DNA of 19,761 bases from Cyanobacteria bacterium UBA5018 (GCA_002396505.1 DGYA01000066.1:8715-28475); one strand, 5' to 3'. Positions 7,494 through 14,652 are shown, numbered from the stretch's first letter. Program-made: numbers and translations. Notes: generated from the letters alone by a model not told the origin.

Positions 7494-7983
7494 ATCGAGA
7501 TGAGGTGTTGAGTCCGATCGGCAGCCCGGTGGGATCGAGCAGTCCCAGTTGGACCAGGAGCCCGGCCTGGTCCCAGTAGATGTGTTCGTAGGCAACCTTG
7601 CCGTCGCGGCAGCCCACGATCACCACCAAGGCCAGCTCCACCCGGCGACCCGTGGGGGCCACCCCGGGAAGCAGATGGCTGATCACCCGATCGTGGGTGA
7701 ACCGGATCACCAGCTCATCCACCAGCCGCTCGCCATCGATGGTGCGCGAGATCGGGATGAACTCCACATCGGGGGGAAAGAACTGACCGATCAGGTCGTT
7801 GGCGTAAAAGGCGCGCACGGCTTGGGCCCCCACCCCGCCAGTGCCGGAAGCGAGGTTGAGCAGGTGTGGCTCCTCCACCATCGTGGCCATGGTGGCATCG
7901 AGATCCCCATCCAGTTCGGCCCGCATATGGGCATCGAAGAGATCGGCGATCGTCTGCTGGGCTGGGGTGAGACTCGGGGGCAT
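7468..7983 (-). CDS. NTF2-like (SnoaL-type) protein, longer form
   Basis: A 171-residue protein with an NTF2-like/SnoaL domain: an N-terminal helix (Leu-Phe-Asp-Ala-His-Met-Arg-Ala-Glu-Leu-Asp-Gly-Asp), a segment with Glu-Glu-Pro-His and a Gly-rich loop, Phe-Tyr-Ala-Asn-Asp, a long Asp/Glu-containing strand pair (Val-Asp-Glu-Leu-Val-Ile-Arg-Phe-Thr-His-Asp) and a C-terminal Glu-His-Ile-Tyr-Trp-Asp-Gln-Ala motif. The last motif recurs in SnoaL-like proteins that in other bacteria sit beside dienelactone-hydrolase-type genes, but no such gene is near here. Function and substrate are unknown; probably cytoplasmic. It diverges from ilvC with about 137 bases between the starts. Its 3' end has been duplicated. 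Confidence 0.85.
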   Translation of the reverse strand: MPPSLTPAQQTIADLFDAHMRAELDGDLDATMATMVEEPHLLNLASGTGGVGAQAVRAFYANDLIGQFFPPDVEFIPISRTIDGERLVDELVIRFTHDRVISHLLPGVAPTGRRVELALVVIVGCRDGKVAYEHIYWDQAGLLVQLGLLDPTGLPIGLNTSSRLLAATGKG

Positions 7984-8120
7984 TAGGTCGCTCGCGGCTG
8001 GGCTGGGGGTCAGGCGAAGGTCCCGCAGCCTGGTTCCCCGAAGCCAAGCTAAGAAGGCCCAGGAGGCTGCAGGGCGCTTGCGTAAATTGGAGCGTTGCTC
8101 AGCCCAGACCCGAAGCCTCG

Positions 8121-9116
8121 ATGGCCAAGCTCTATTACGACACCGACGCCGACCTCAGCCTGCTGAACGGCAAGACGGTGGCCATCGTCGGCTATGGCTC
8201 CCAAGGCCACGCCCACGCCCTCAACCTCAAGGACAGCGGCGTGAACGTGGTGGTGGGCCTCTACGAGGGCAGCCGCTCGGCCGAGAAGGCCAAGGCCGAT
8301 GGCCTGGAGGTGCTGAGCGTGGCCGCCGCCTGCGCCAAGGCCGACTGGATCATGGTGCTGTTGCCCGATGAGTTCCAGAAGGCGGTCTACGACGCCGAGA
8401 TCGCGCCCCACCTCAGCGCCGGCAAGGTGCTGAGCTTCGCCCACGGCTTCAACATCCGCTTCGGCTTGATCCAGCCACCCGCCGATGTGGATGTGGTGAT
8501 GATCGCCCCCAAGGGCCCCGGCCACACCGTGCGCTGGGAATATCAAAATGGCATGGGCGTGCCCGCCCTGTTCGCCATCCAGCAGGACGCCAGCGGCCAG
8601 GCCCGCGAGCTGGCCATGGCCTACGCCAAGGGCATCGGTGGCACCCGCGCCGGCATCCTCGAAACCAACTTCAAGGAGGAGACGGAAACCGACCTGTTCG
8701 GTGAACAGGCCGTGCTCTGCGGCGGCCTGAGCGAGCTGGTCAAGGCGGGCTTTGAGACCCTGGTGGAAGCCGGCTATCAGCCCGAGCTGGCCTACTTCGA
8801 GTGCCTGCACGAAGTGAAGTTGATCGTGGATTTGATGGTGAAGGGCGGCCTCACCGCCATGCGCGATTCGATCTCCAATACGGCCGAATACGGCGATTAC
8901 GTGAGCGGCCCGCGTCTGATCACGGCCGATACCAAGGCCGAGATGAAGCGCATCCTCACCGACATCCAGGACGGCACCTTCGCGCGCAATTTCGTGGCCG
9001 AATGCGAGGCCGGCAAACCGGAGATGAACCGGATCCGGGAGCGGGATTCCCTGCACCCGATCGAGCAGGTGGGCAAGGGCCTGCGCTCGATGTTCAGCTG
9101 GCTGAAAGCGGCATAA
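8121..9116 (+). CDS. ilvC: Ketol-acid reductoisomerase (class I)
   Basis: IlvC isomerises and reduces 2-acetolactate or 2-aceto-2-hydroxybutyrate with NAD(P)H and Mg2+ in valine, leucine and isoleucine synthesis. The N-terminal Rossmann domain has Gly-Tyr-Gly-Ser-Gln-Gly-His-Ala at residues 24-31, with Ser/Arg-rich residues after the second strand that would favour NADPH. The knotted C-terminal domain holds the metal ligands Asp191 and Glu195 (Asp-Leu-Phe-Gly-Glu-Gln) and Glu227 and Glu231 (Glu-Cys-Leu-His-Glu). At 331 residues it is the short, class I form. The start Met-Ala-Lys-Leu-Tyr-Tyr-Asp matches the family. Codon use is strongly GC-rich, like a well expressed core gene. cobD begins 25 bases downstream. 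Confidence 0.98.
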   Translation: MAKLYYDTDADLSLLNGKTVAIVGYGSQGHAHALNLKDSGVNVVVGLYEGSRSAEKAKADGLEVLSVAAACAKADWIMVLLPDEFQKAVYDAEIAPHLSAGKVLSFAHGFNIRFGLIQPPADVDVVMIAPKGPGHTVRWEYQNGMGVPALFAIQQDASGQARELAMAYAKGIGGTRAGILETNFKEETETDLFGEQAVLCGGLSELVKAGFETLVEAGYQPELAYFECLHEVKLIVDLMVKGGLTAMRDSISNTAEYGDYVSGPRLITADTKAEMKRILTDIQDGTFARNFVAECEAGKPEMNRIRERDSLHPIEQVGKGLRSMFSWLKAA

Positions 9117-9141
9117 GGCCGCCCTGGCGCTAGCTGTCGCG

Positions 9142-10284
9142 GTGCCGCTGGCCGCCCTGCAGTTGGCTGCCCTGCCTAGCGGTGGCGGCATCCCCGGTCC
9201 GCTGCTGCCAGTCCTGATGGTGATCGCCGCCTGCGGTTTGGATCAACTGCTGGGCGACCCCCGCTGGTGCCCACACCCGGTGGTGGTGATTGGCTGGTGG
9301 ATCCGTCAGCTGCGATTTTTGGCGGAGCGCTGGGCGGCGGATAGCCCCTGGCGACTGCGGTTAGCCGGGGTGTTGATCACGGCAATCCTGGTGGGCGGCA
9401 GCGGGCTGGCGGGCTGGGCCCTGGAGACCTGGGCTCTGGCGACTTGGGCCCAGGCCACCTCCGCCGGCCCCTGGCCCGGGGTTATGCAGCTGGTGGCGCT
9501 AGCCCTGCTGCTGATCGCCCTGGCCAGTGCCCTGGCCGGTCGCAGCCTGGAGCAGGCGGTGGCGGCCGTGCTGCAGGCCCTCGCAGGCGATCAGGAGCAG
9601 GGGTTGGAGCGAGCGCGCCAGCGGTTGGCCTGGATAGTGGGCCGCGACACCAGCCACCTGGATGGCCCGGAGATCCTGCGGGCGGCGGCGGAAACCGCCA
9701 GTGAAAACGCTGTGGATGGCCTGTTCGCCCCCCTGTTCTGGATGCTGGTGGGGGCGGGGCTGTGGACCGTTGGCCAGCAGTCGGTTGGCCAGCCGATAGG
9801 GGGGGCAATCGGCTGGCCTGGGCCCCTGGCCCTGGCCTGGGCCTTTAAGGCCACCAGCACCCTCGATTCCATGCTGGGCTATCGGCACGGCAGGCTGCGC
9901 TGGCTGGGCACCGCCGGCGCCAAACTCGACGATCTGCTCACCTGGCTGCCCTGTCGTCTGGTGGCCCTGAGCCTGCCCCTGGCGGCCGCCCAACCTGGCC
10001 GCTGCCTCGGCCTGCTGCAACAGGCGCTCAAAGATGGCAAGCCGGATCCATCCCCCAATGCTGGTGTCTCCCAGGCGGCCTATGCCCAGCTGCTGGGCAT
10101 TCAATTGGGGGGCTGGAATCGCTATGGAGAGCAGCTGCGGGCCAAGCCCCTATTGGCCAAGGGATGCCCAGCGCCGACGGCCAGCAGCGTTGTGGCCATC
10201 CTGGAGCTCACTCGCCGGCTAGAGGCCCTATGGCTGGCCTTGGCGGCAGCCGCAGCCCTTTGTCTTTGGCTGGTTTATCACTAA
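9142..10284 (+). CDS. cobD: Adenosylcobinamide-phosphate synthase (CobD/CbiB)
   Basis: This inner-membrane enzyme joins adenosylcobyric acid to aminopropanol (or its phosphate) late in cobamide synthesis. The motifs occur in order: Leu-Asp-Gln-Leu-Leu-Gly-Asp-Pro followed by His-Pro (residues 33-46), Gly-Arg-Asp-Thr-Ser (166-170), Ser-Glu-Asn with Asp-Gly and Ala-Pro-Leu-Phe (186-198), Leu-Asp-Asp-Leu-Leu-Thr-Trp-Leu-Pro (261-269), and Ser-Pro-Asn-Ala-Gly (303-307). Hydrophobic membrane stretches lie near 20-32, 72-90, 113-131, 195-210 and at the C-terminus. The GTG at 9142 gives 380 residues, slightly longer than usual because of Gly/Pro/Trp-rich inserts between motifs. It follows ilvC closely and may share its transcript. 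Confidence 0.93.
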   Translation: MPLAALQLAALPSGGGIPGPLLPVLMVIAACGLDQLLGDPRWCPHPVVVIGWWIRQLRFLAERWAADSPWRLRLAGVLITAILVGGSGLAGWALETWALATWAQATSAGPWPGVMQLVALALLLIALASALAGRSLEQAVAAVLQALAGDQEQGLERARQRLAWIVGRDTSHLDGPEILRAAAETASENAVDGLFAPLFWMLVGAGLWTVGQQSVGQPIGGAIGWPGPLALAWAFKATSTLDSMLGYRHGRLRWLGTAGAKLDDLLTWLPCRLVALSLPLAAAQPGRCLGLLQQALKDGKPDPSPNAGVSQAAYAQLLGIQLGGWNRYGEQLRAKPLLAKGCPAPTASSVVAILELTRRLEALWLALAAAAALCLWLVYH

Positions 10285-10344
10285 TTAAGTGGCTAAGTAA
10301 GCTATAGCAAGATCGATTCATTCCAGCTCTAATGTTACACGGTT

Positions 10345-10370
10345 CTGCCGCCAAAGTTTCCAGGTGGCAG
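10345..10370. terminator. Inverted repeat between convergent cobD and sugar transferase
   Basis: CTGCCGCC (10345-10352) pairs with GGTGGCAG (10363-10370), an 8-bp stem with one G-T pair and a 10-base loop. It lies in the 175-base gap between two genes that converge, where terminators are expected, but no T-run follows on either strand. No gene is visible in the gap. Confidence 0.35.
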
Positions 10371-10441
10371 CGTCGCATTAATTGCGGCTTTCCAGTTACT
10401 CCCTGGCGGAGCCCCGATGCGGCAATGGGCAGGGACTGGAT

Positions 10442-10459
10442 GGGCTCTTGCTGGAGCCC
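10442..10459 (-). terminator. Hairpin directly after the sugar transferase stop
   Basis: GGGCTC (10442-10447) and GAGCCC (10454-10459) form a perfect 6-bp stem with a 6-base loop, starting one base beyond the minus-strand stop codon. Position suggests a terminator or 3'-end stabiliser; a U-tract is lacking. Confidence 0.35.
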
Positions 10460-11113
10460 TCAATAGGCGCCCCGATCTTTGGGGGCAAGGATAACAGCAA
10501 TCGTGCGCAGAATAATTCTTATGTCCAGCCAAAAATCACAGGAGCGAGCATAGCGCAAATCCAATTTTACTCGTGTGGAATAGGCGAGGTTGTTGCGGCC
10601 GGACACCTGCCACAGTCCAGTGAGGCCAGGGCGGACTGCCAGCACCTCCTCCATGCAGTCGCCATAGCGCTCCAGTTCGTCGCGCACGATCGGGCGGGGG
10701 CCCACCACACTCATTTCGCCTTTGAGTACGTTCCAGAACTGGGGCAGTTCATCGAGGCTGGAGCGACGTAAGAACTTGCCCAGGGGGGTTATCCGTGGAT
10801 CGTTCTTCAGTTTGTAATCGTTGCGAAATTCCTCGGCCAGATCCGGCGACTGGGCCAGCAATAGCCCCAAGACATGATCGGCATCGCGACGCATGGTGCG
10901 GAATTTGATGCAGCCAAAGCTGCGGTAATCGCGCCCCACCCGCTGCTGCACGTAGAACACCGGACCGCGGGAGGTGAGCTTCACCATCAGCCCCAGCAGC
11001 AGGAACAGCGGCGCCCCCAGGCAGAGCACCGCCAGGGAAAACACCAGGTCACCACTGCGCTTCACCATCCTCGATCGCCAGGATTGCAGGCCGATCAACT
11101 GCTGGGCACTCAA
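10460..11113 (-). CDS. Bacterial sugar-phosphate transferase (WcaJ/RfbP-type, short form)
   Basis: This protein carries the catalytic domain of the polyprenyl-phosphate hexose-1-phosphate transferases that start exopolysaccharide or O-antigen synthesis at the membrane. Visible in order are one hydrophobic segment (Leu-Val-Phe-Ser-Leu-Ala-Val-Leu onward, about 20 residues), Gly-Pro-Val-Phe-Tyr-Val-Gln-Gln-Arg-Val-Gly, Lys-Phe-Arg-Thr-Met, Arg-Ser-Ser-Leu-Asp-Glu-Leu-Pro-Gln-Phe, Val-Val-Gly-Pro-Arg-Pro, and Arg-Pro-Gly-Leu-Thr-Gly-Leu-Trp-Gln-Val-Ser-Gly-Arg-Asn. The four-helix N-terminal region of WcaJ is absent. The start is uncertain: TTG at 11113 (217 residues) keeps residues upstream that look conserved, while ATG at 11068 would give 202. 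The frame stays open further upstream through the glycosyltransferase gene, but that part is a shadow. The gene follows the glycosyltransferase on the same strand. Confidence 0.88.
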   Translation of the reverse strand: MSAQQLIGLQSWRSRMVKRSGDLVFSLAVLCLGAPLFLLLGLMVKLTSRGPVFYVQQRVGRDYRSFGCIKFRTMRRDADHVLGLLLAQSPDLAEEFRNDYKLKNDPRITPLGKFLRRSSLDELPQFWNVLKGEMSVVGPRPIVRDELERYGDCMEEVLAVRPGLTGLWQVSGRNNLAYSTRVKLDLRYARSCDFWLDIRIILRTIAVILAPKDRGAY

Positions 11114-11235
11114 GGCACCAGCGCCCAGCTGGGGCAGGGGTGTGGGCAGGGAAGCGAGGGCCAGGGTTCCAGTGGCGCTTTGACCAATACAGAGATTAAA
11201 AATCCAGCGGCTAGCCCAACCGCCCGAGCGGTCAC

Positions 11236-12438
11236 TCAGGCCAGAGGCACAGGCCTGCGGCCGGCGTCCAGGCGCCGCCGATGCAGCTCCCAGCGGCGCT
11301 CGAGCAGGGCCGCCAGCTTTAGCCGGAAGTGCTCGGGGCCAAAGCTCTCCGCCCATTGGCGCAGCGCCTCTGCCGACAGGCGCCGCCACAGTCGGCCAGC
11401 CTCGAAATACTCCAGGGCCTCCACCAGGCTGGCGGCGCTCTGGCGGGGGAACAGCAGCCCGGTGGGCAGGGACTGATCGGCCTGCAGGCAGCGCACGCTG
11501 TCCAGCAGGCCCCCGGCGCCGTAGGCGATCACCGGCGCCCCGGCCGCCATCGCCTCCACCGGGGCGATGCCGAAATCCTCCAGGCCGGCATACACGTAGG
11601 CACGGCAGCGCTCCAGCCACTCGGCGCTCTCCTGGGAGCCGCAGCGGCCGAGGAAGCGCACATTTGGCCTGGCCAGGGCCTCCAATCTGGCCCGTTCTGG
11701 TCCATCGCCAATCACCACCAGCGGCAGGCCGGTGCGGTTGAACGCCTCCACCACCAGGTCCACCCGCTTGTAGGGCACCAGGCGGCAGAGACTCACGTAG
11801 ACATCGCTGCGATCCTGGTGGCAACGAAAGCGGTCCACCGCCACCGGCGGGTGAATCACCACCGAACTGCGCCGCCAACAGCGGCGGATGCGCTGGGCAG
11901 TGAAGCGGGAATTGGCCACCAGCTGATCCACCCGGGCACTGCTGAGCTGGTCCCAGAGGCGCAGTTGGTGCAGCTGCCAGCGCAGCAGCGGCCCCAGGGG
12001 GGAGCGGGCCAGGCTGGAGCGCGCCAGATAGGCATGCATCTGGTCCCAGGCGTAGCGCACGGGGGTGTGCACGTAGCTCAGATGCAGCTGCTCAGGGGAG
12101 GTGAGCACCCCCTTGGCCACCAGGTGGTTGCTGCTGAGCACCAGCGGGTAGTCGGCCAGATCGAGCTGCTCGATCGCCAGCGGCAACAGCGGCAGGTACT
12201 GCTGCACATGGCTGACGCCCCAGGGCAAACGCTGGATGAAGGAGGTGTGGATCGAGCGCCCCTCCAGCCAGCTGCCGGCACGGCCGCTCTCGCCATCCAC
12301 CAGCGCAAACAGCTGCACCTGAGCGCCCCGCTCGGCGGCGAGGCGATCCATCTGCCGCACCACCAGCTCTGACCCGCCGGTGGAGCGCGGGCTGAACCAC
12401 TCGTGCACCAGGGCCAGGCGCTCAGGGAGGCTTGCCAT
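11236..12438 (-). CDS. GT4-family glycosyltransferase
   Basis: A 400-residue GT-B retaining glycosyltransferase (family 4 type). The N-terminal domain opens with a Rossmann strand and Gly-Gly-Ser-Glu (21-24), a typical acceptor-side loop, and has Tyr-Val-His-Thr-Pro-Val-Arg-Tyr-Ala-Trp-Asp at about 122-132. The C-terminal nucleotide-sugar domain has Arg-Leu-Val-Pro-Tyr-Lys-Arg (219-225), Val-Ile-Gly-Asp-Gly-Pro-Glu (242-248) and the hallmark Glu287-x7-Glu295 in Glu-Asp-Phe-Gly-Ile-Ala-Pro-Val-Glu. The donor sugar cannot be told from sequence. No signal peptide is present, so it probably acts at the cytoplasmic face of the membrane. It is the first gene of a minus-strand pair with the sugar transferase and probably extends the lipid-linked sugar that the latter makes. 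Confidence 0.92.
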   Translation of the reverse strand: MASLPERLALVHEWFSPRSTGGSELVVRQMDRLAAERGAQVQLFALVDGESGRAGSWLEGRSIHTSFIQRLPWGVSHVQQYLPLLPLAIEQLDLADYPLVLSSNHLVAKGVLTSPEQLHLSYVHTPVRYAWDQMHAYLARSSLARSPLGPLLRWQLHQLRLWDQLSSARVDQLVANSRFTAQRIRRCWRRSSVVIHPPVAVDRFRCHQDRSDVYVSLCRLVPYKRVDLVVEAFNRTGLPLVVIGDGPERARLEALARPNVRFLGRCGSQESAEWLERCRAYVYAGLEDFGIAPVEAMAAGAPVIAYGAGGLLDSVRCLQADQSLPTGLLFPRQSAASLVEALEYFEAGRLWRRLSAEALRQWAESFGPEHFRLKLAALLERRWELHRRRLDAGRRPVPLA

Positions 12439-12528
12439 GTCTAGAACCGTAAGCGTTCATCACGAAAACTCTCAGCTCATTGCCTAGGCGGCGATCTGTC
12501 ACGAAGCTGCCAGAACGAGTCGGGAGCC

Positions 12529-12771
12529 ATGGCGATCCGCAAACTGCTGGAAGAGGCCCTTCTAGAGCCTGAAATTGGCAGCACCCCGTGCTTCCGCTGG
12601 CATGCCACTCCGGTCGGCATCGCTGCCCTTTGGTGCGCCGGCACCCCCCCATCCGCCCCTCCCTACGCCGAGGCGTTGCGGGAGGGGCTGGAGGTGGGTC
12701 TGGATCTGAGCCGGGAGGAACGGGAGTTCCACCAACTCAATTCAGGCCTGGTGCTGCTGTTCCATTCCTGA
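12529..12771 (+). CDS. Small conserved-looking hypothetical protein
   Basis: An 80-residue frame starting with ATG at 12529, with GGGAG about 6 bases upstream as a fair ribosome binding site. The protein is acidic with an N-terminal helix (Ile-Arg-Lys-Leu-Leu-Glu-Glu-Ala-Leu-Leu-Glu), a central Trp/Cys/Pro-rich part, and a second helix rich in Glu ending in Leu-Val-Leu-Leu-Phe. No membrane segment or known motif is seen. It is the only plus-strand frame in this short divergent gap and its last 30 bases overlap the end of the convergent YCII gene. I do not recognise the family. The good start site and balanced composition favour a real gene, but it could be spurious. Confidence 0.55.
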   Translation: MAIRKLLEEALLEPEIGSTPCFRWHATPVGIAALWCAGTPPSAPPYAEALREGLEVGLDLSREEREFHQLNSGLVLLFHS

Positions 12772-13068
12772 GCTCCAGGGGGCGCCGTACACCAGGCGCC
12801 ATTCGTGCAGCGTCCAGCTGACGCAGCCCTCGCGGATCAGCGGATCGCCGCTTACCAACGCCTCGGCCTCGGCCATGTCCCGGGCCTGAAATAGCAGCAT
12901 GCCGCCGGCGCCCTGGCCGTTCAGCCCGCGGCGATCGGCCCAGTAGCCACTGCTGGGCTGATGGCCCGCCTGGGACAGCGTCTCCAGCCAGGCGAGATGG
13001 GCCGGCACCACCGCATCGAAGCGGGGCTTGTCCACAATCCCCTGTTCAAGTTTCACAAACCAGGGCAC
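12742..13068 (-). CDS. YCII-family protein
   Basis: A 108-residue dimeric alpha-beta barrel protein of the YCII group, small proteins related to muconolactone isomerase with mostly unknown reactions. The pattern fits: Pro-Ala-His24-Leu-Ala-Trp-Leu, a Gly-rich centre (Ala-Gly-Gly-Met-Leu-Leu-Phe), Ala-Glu-Ala-Glu-Ala-Leu, then Asp75-Pro-Leu with His24 and Asp75 as the usual conserved polar pair, and a final Trp-Thr-Leu-His-Glu-Trp-Arg strand. Soluble, no signal peptide. It lies 89 bases after coaBC on the same strand and could be its last cotranscribed partner. It overlaps the small hypothetical gene by 30 bases at the 3' end. Confidence 0.85.
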   Translation of the reverse strand: MPWFVKLEQGIVDKPRFDAVVPAHLAWLETLSQAGHQPSSGYWADRRGLNGQGAGGMLLFQARDMAEAEALVSGDPLIREGCVSWTLHEWRLVYGAPWSSGMEQQHQA

Positions 13069-13157
13069 AGCCAGCCGACCAGGGCGGCCCCATGCTGGCG
13101 GCCGGCGGTGGCGGCCAGGGTGGCGGCAAGCCCAGGGCAGCGAGGCGCCAACGGCGT

Positions 13158-14423
13158 TCAGCAGCCAAAAGCTTTGGGGGAAACGGCCAATGCCTGCTCC
13201 AGGTGGTTGGCCAGGGCCGCGGCGATCGCCTCCTTGCTCTGCAGTTTGGTCTCGCCGCCGCGGCTGACGATCCAGGCGCTCTGCTCCAGGCCCTGAACCT
13301 CCTCGCCCCGGTTGGCCACCACCACCTCAAAGCGCTGCAGCCGCTGGCGCGCCACCGCCAGCAGCTCCGCCTCCGATACCCCCTCCAAATACTTGAAAGT
13401 GACCATGTGCAAGCCCGGGTCGGCCAGGCGCACCAGATCGATCACCTTCTCGGTGGGCTCGAGGTTCAGCTGCAGCTGCTGGCTGCCGCTGCCGATTTTT
13501 CCAGCCACCACCTGGCTGGGCCGGTAGTCGGCCACAGCGGCGGAAAACACCCCCGCCTGGCAGCCCTCGGCCACCGCCGCCAAGGTGAAGCGCTTGTATT
13601 CGTCGTAGTTGGCGGCAATCGTGCAGGGCAGCCAGGTGGGCGGCCGCCAGCCGCCATCGCCGAGCACGAAGCGCACCTGGGCACCCCGCAGCACCAGCTC
13701 GGCCGTAATCGCCGCCCCCAGGCGGCCGCTGAAGCGATTGACCAGGCGCCGCACCGCATCGATCGCCACGGGGGTGGGGCCACCGGTGACCAGCAGGCGG
13801 CGGCCCCGCAGGGCACTGGTGGAGAGGGAGCGGCAGACCGCCGCCACCAACAATTCGATATCGGGCAGGTTGTGCTTGCCATAGGCATCCCGCGGCGGGA
13901 TGAAGCTCACCCCCAGCTCGGCCAGGGCCCGGCAATTGCGTTCCAGGATCGGCGTGTGCAGCGTGCCGTGCATGGTGGGAGCCACCAGCACCTGGGTGAG
14001 GCCCTGGCCCAGGCGACCCAGGGCGGAGGCCAGCGCCGCGCTCACCACCGTGTCGGCGATGCCAGCGGCCAGCTTGGCAATGGTGTTGGCGGTGGCCGGA
14101 GCCACCAGCCAGGCGTCGAAAGGCCGCCCATCCGAGAGGTGTTCGGCCCGCCAGGTGAGGGAGGTGATCAGCGGATTCAGGCTGGCCCACTCCAGCGCCT
14201 GGCGGCCCACGAAGTTGAGCGCCGCCTCGGTGCAGAAGGCCGTCACCTCAGCGCCGCGGCGCCGCAGGGCTCTGGCCAGCTCCGGGGTTTTCATGGCCGC
14301 AATGCCACCGCAGACCAGCAGGGCGATGCGTTTGCCCGCCAGGTGGTGGGAGAGCTGCGGCACCTCGTGGTCGCCGATCAAGGCCGAGCTGGGGGGCGTG
14401 AACTGCCATTGCTCGAAAGTCAT
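13158..14423 (-). CDS. coaBC: CoaBC-type phosphopantothenoylcysteine synthase/decarboxylase, divergent active site
   Basis: CoaBC joins cysteine to 4'-phosphopantothenate (CoaB, C-terminal) and decarboxylates the product with FMN (CoaC, N-terminal) in CoA synthesis. In this 421-residue protein the flavoprotein half has Cys-Gly-Gly-Ile-Ala-Ala (38-43), His95, and Ala-Pro-Ala-Thr-Ala-Asn-Thr-Ile-Ala-Lys-Leu (108-118). The second half has Val-Thr-Gly-Gly (212-215), Val-Asn-Arg-Phe-Ser-Gly-Arg-Leu-Gly (228-236) and Ala-Ala-Val-Ala-Asp-Tyr-Arg-Pro (295-302). Two decarboxylase features differ from the bacterial textbook form: Pro-Ala-Met-Asn is Pro-Thr-Met-His (149-152), and the flexible lid with its catalytic Cys (Ala-Cys-Gly) is replaced by Arg-Asp-Ala-Tyr-Gly-Lys-His (178-184). 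The domain order and length are normal, so the gene looks functional but of a variant type. It works in the same pathway as panB in this window. Confidence 0.88.
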   Translation of the reverse strand: MTFEQWQFTPPSSALIGDHEVPQLSHHLAGKRIALLVCGGIAAMKTPELARALRRRGAEVTAFCTEAALNFVGRQALEWASLNPLITSLTWRAEHLSDGRPFDAWLVAPATANTIAKLAAGIADTVVSAALASALGRLGQGLTQVLVAPTMHGTLHTPILERNCRALAELGVSFIPPRDAYGKHNLPDIELLVAAVCRSLSTSALRGRRLLVTGGPTPVAIDAVRRLVNRFSGRLGAAITAELVLRGAQVRFVLGDGGWRPPTWLPCTIAANYDEYKRFTLAAVAEGCQAGVFSAAVADYRPSQVVAGKIGSGSQQLQLNLEPTEKVIDLVRLADPGLHMVTFKYLEGVSEAELLAVARQRLQRFEVVVANRGEEVQGLEQSAWIVSRGGETKLQSKEAIAAALANHLEQALAVSPKAFGC

Positions 14424-14444
14424 GCCAACGGCTCTGGGGGCGGG

Positions 14445-14522
14445 CGGTGATTGCTGGCGGTGAGCGCGGGCCGTGAGTGCGGGCCGTGAGTGCGGGCGGT
14501 GAATGCTGGCAGTGGTGGGGCA
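14445..14522. repeat. 13-bp tandem repeat upstream of coaBC
   Basis: Five to six head-to-tail units of 13 bases: CGGTGATTGCTGG (14445), CGGTGAGCGCGGG (14458), CCGTGAGTGCGGG (14471 and again at 14484), CGGTGAATGCTGG (14497), and a decayed unit at 14510. The array ends 21 bases before the coaBC start codon on the minus strand, so it lies in that gene's leader or promoter. Confidence 0.88.
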
Positions 14523-14562
14523 ACCAGCGCCGATCGAGCGCGGGCGAGCGCTAAGTGAAAGC

Positions 14563-14600
14563 GAGCCGGGCTAGGGCGGGCTGGCCCATTGGCCCGGCTC
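14563..14600 (-). terminator. Hairpin between ndhN and coaBC
   Basis: GAGCCGGG (14563-14570) and CCCGGCTC (14593-14600) are a perfect 8-bp inverted repeat, and GGGC/GCCC inside the loop can extend the structure. It lies 53 bases beyond the ndhN stop on the minus strand, before the coaBC leader. On that strand it is followed by GCTTTCACTT rather than a clean T-run, so it is a possible but not a classical terminator. Confidence 0.4.
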
Positions 14601-14652
14601 AGCGGCCCCAGACAAGAGCTTGGCCGATCAAATTGATGAGCGCTGGTCGCAC

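Noticed and set aside
8049..9191. 380-codon minus-strand open frame antisense to ilvC
   Set aside because: Its His/Gly/Ala-rich composition is the mirror of ilvC codon bias; ilvC has clear catalytic motifs on the other strand.
10460..11878. A 472-residue sugar transferase with a long N-terminus
   Set aside because: The upstream part of the frame overlaps the glycosyltransferase gene in another frame and has shadow-type composition; the real protein begins near 11113 or 11068.
13092..14450. 452-codon plus-strand open frame opposite coaBC
   Set aside because: Low-complexity Gly/Gln/Arg/His composition, no motif, and coaBC on the minus strand is well supported.
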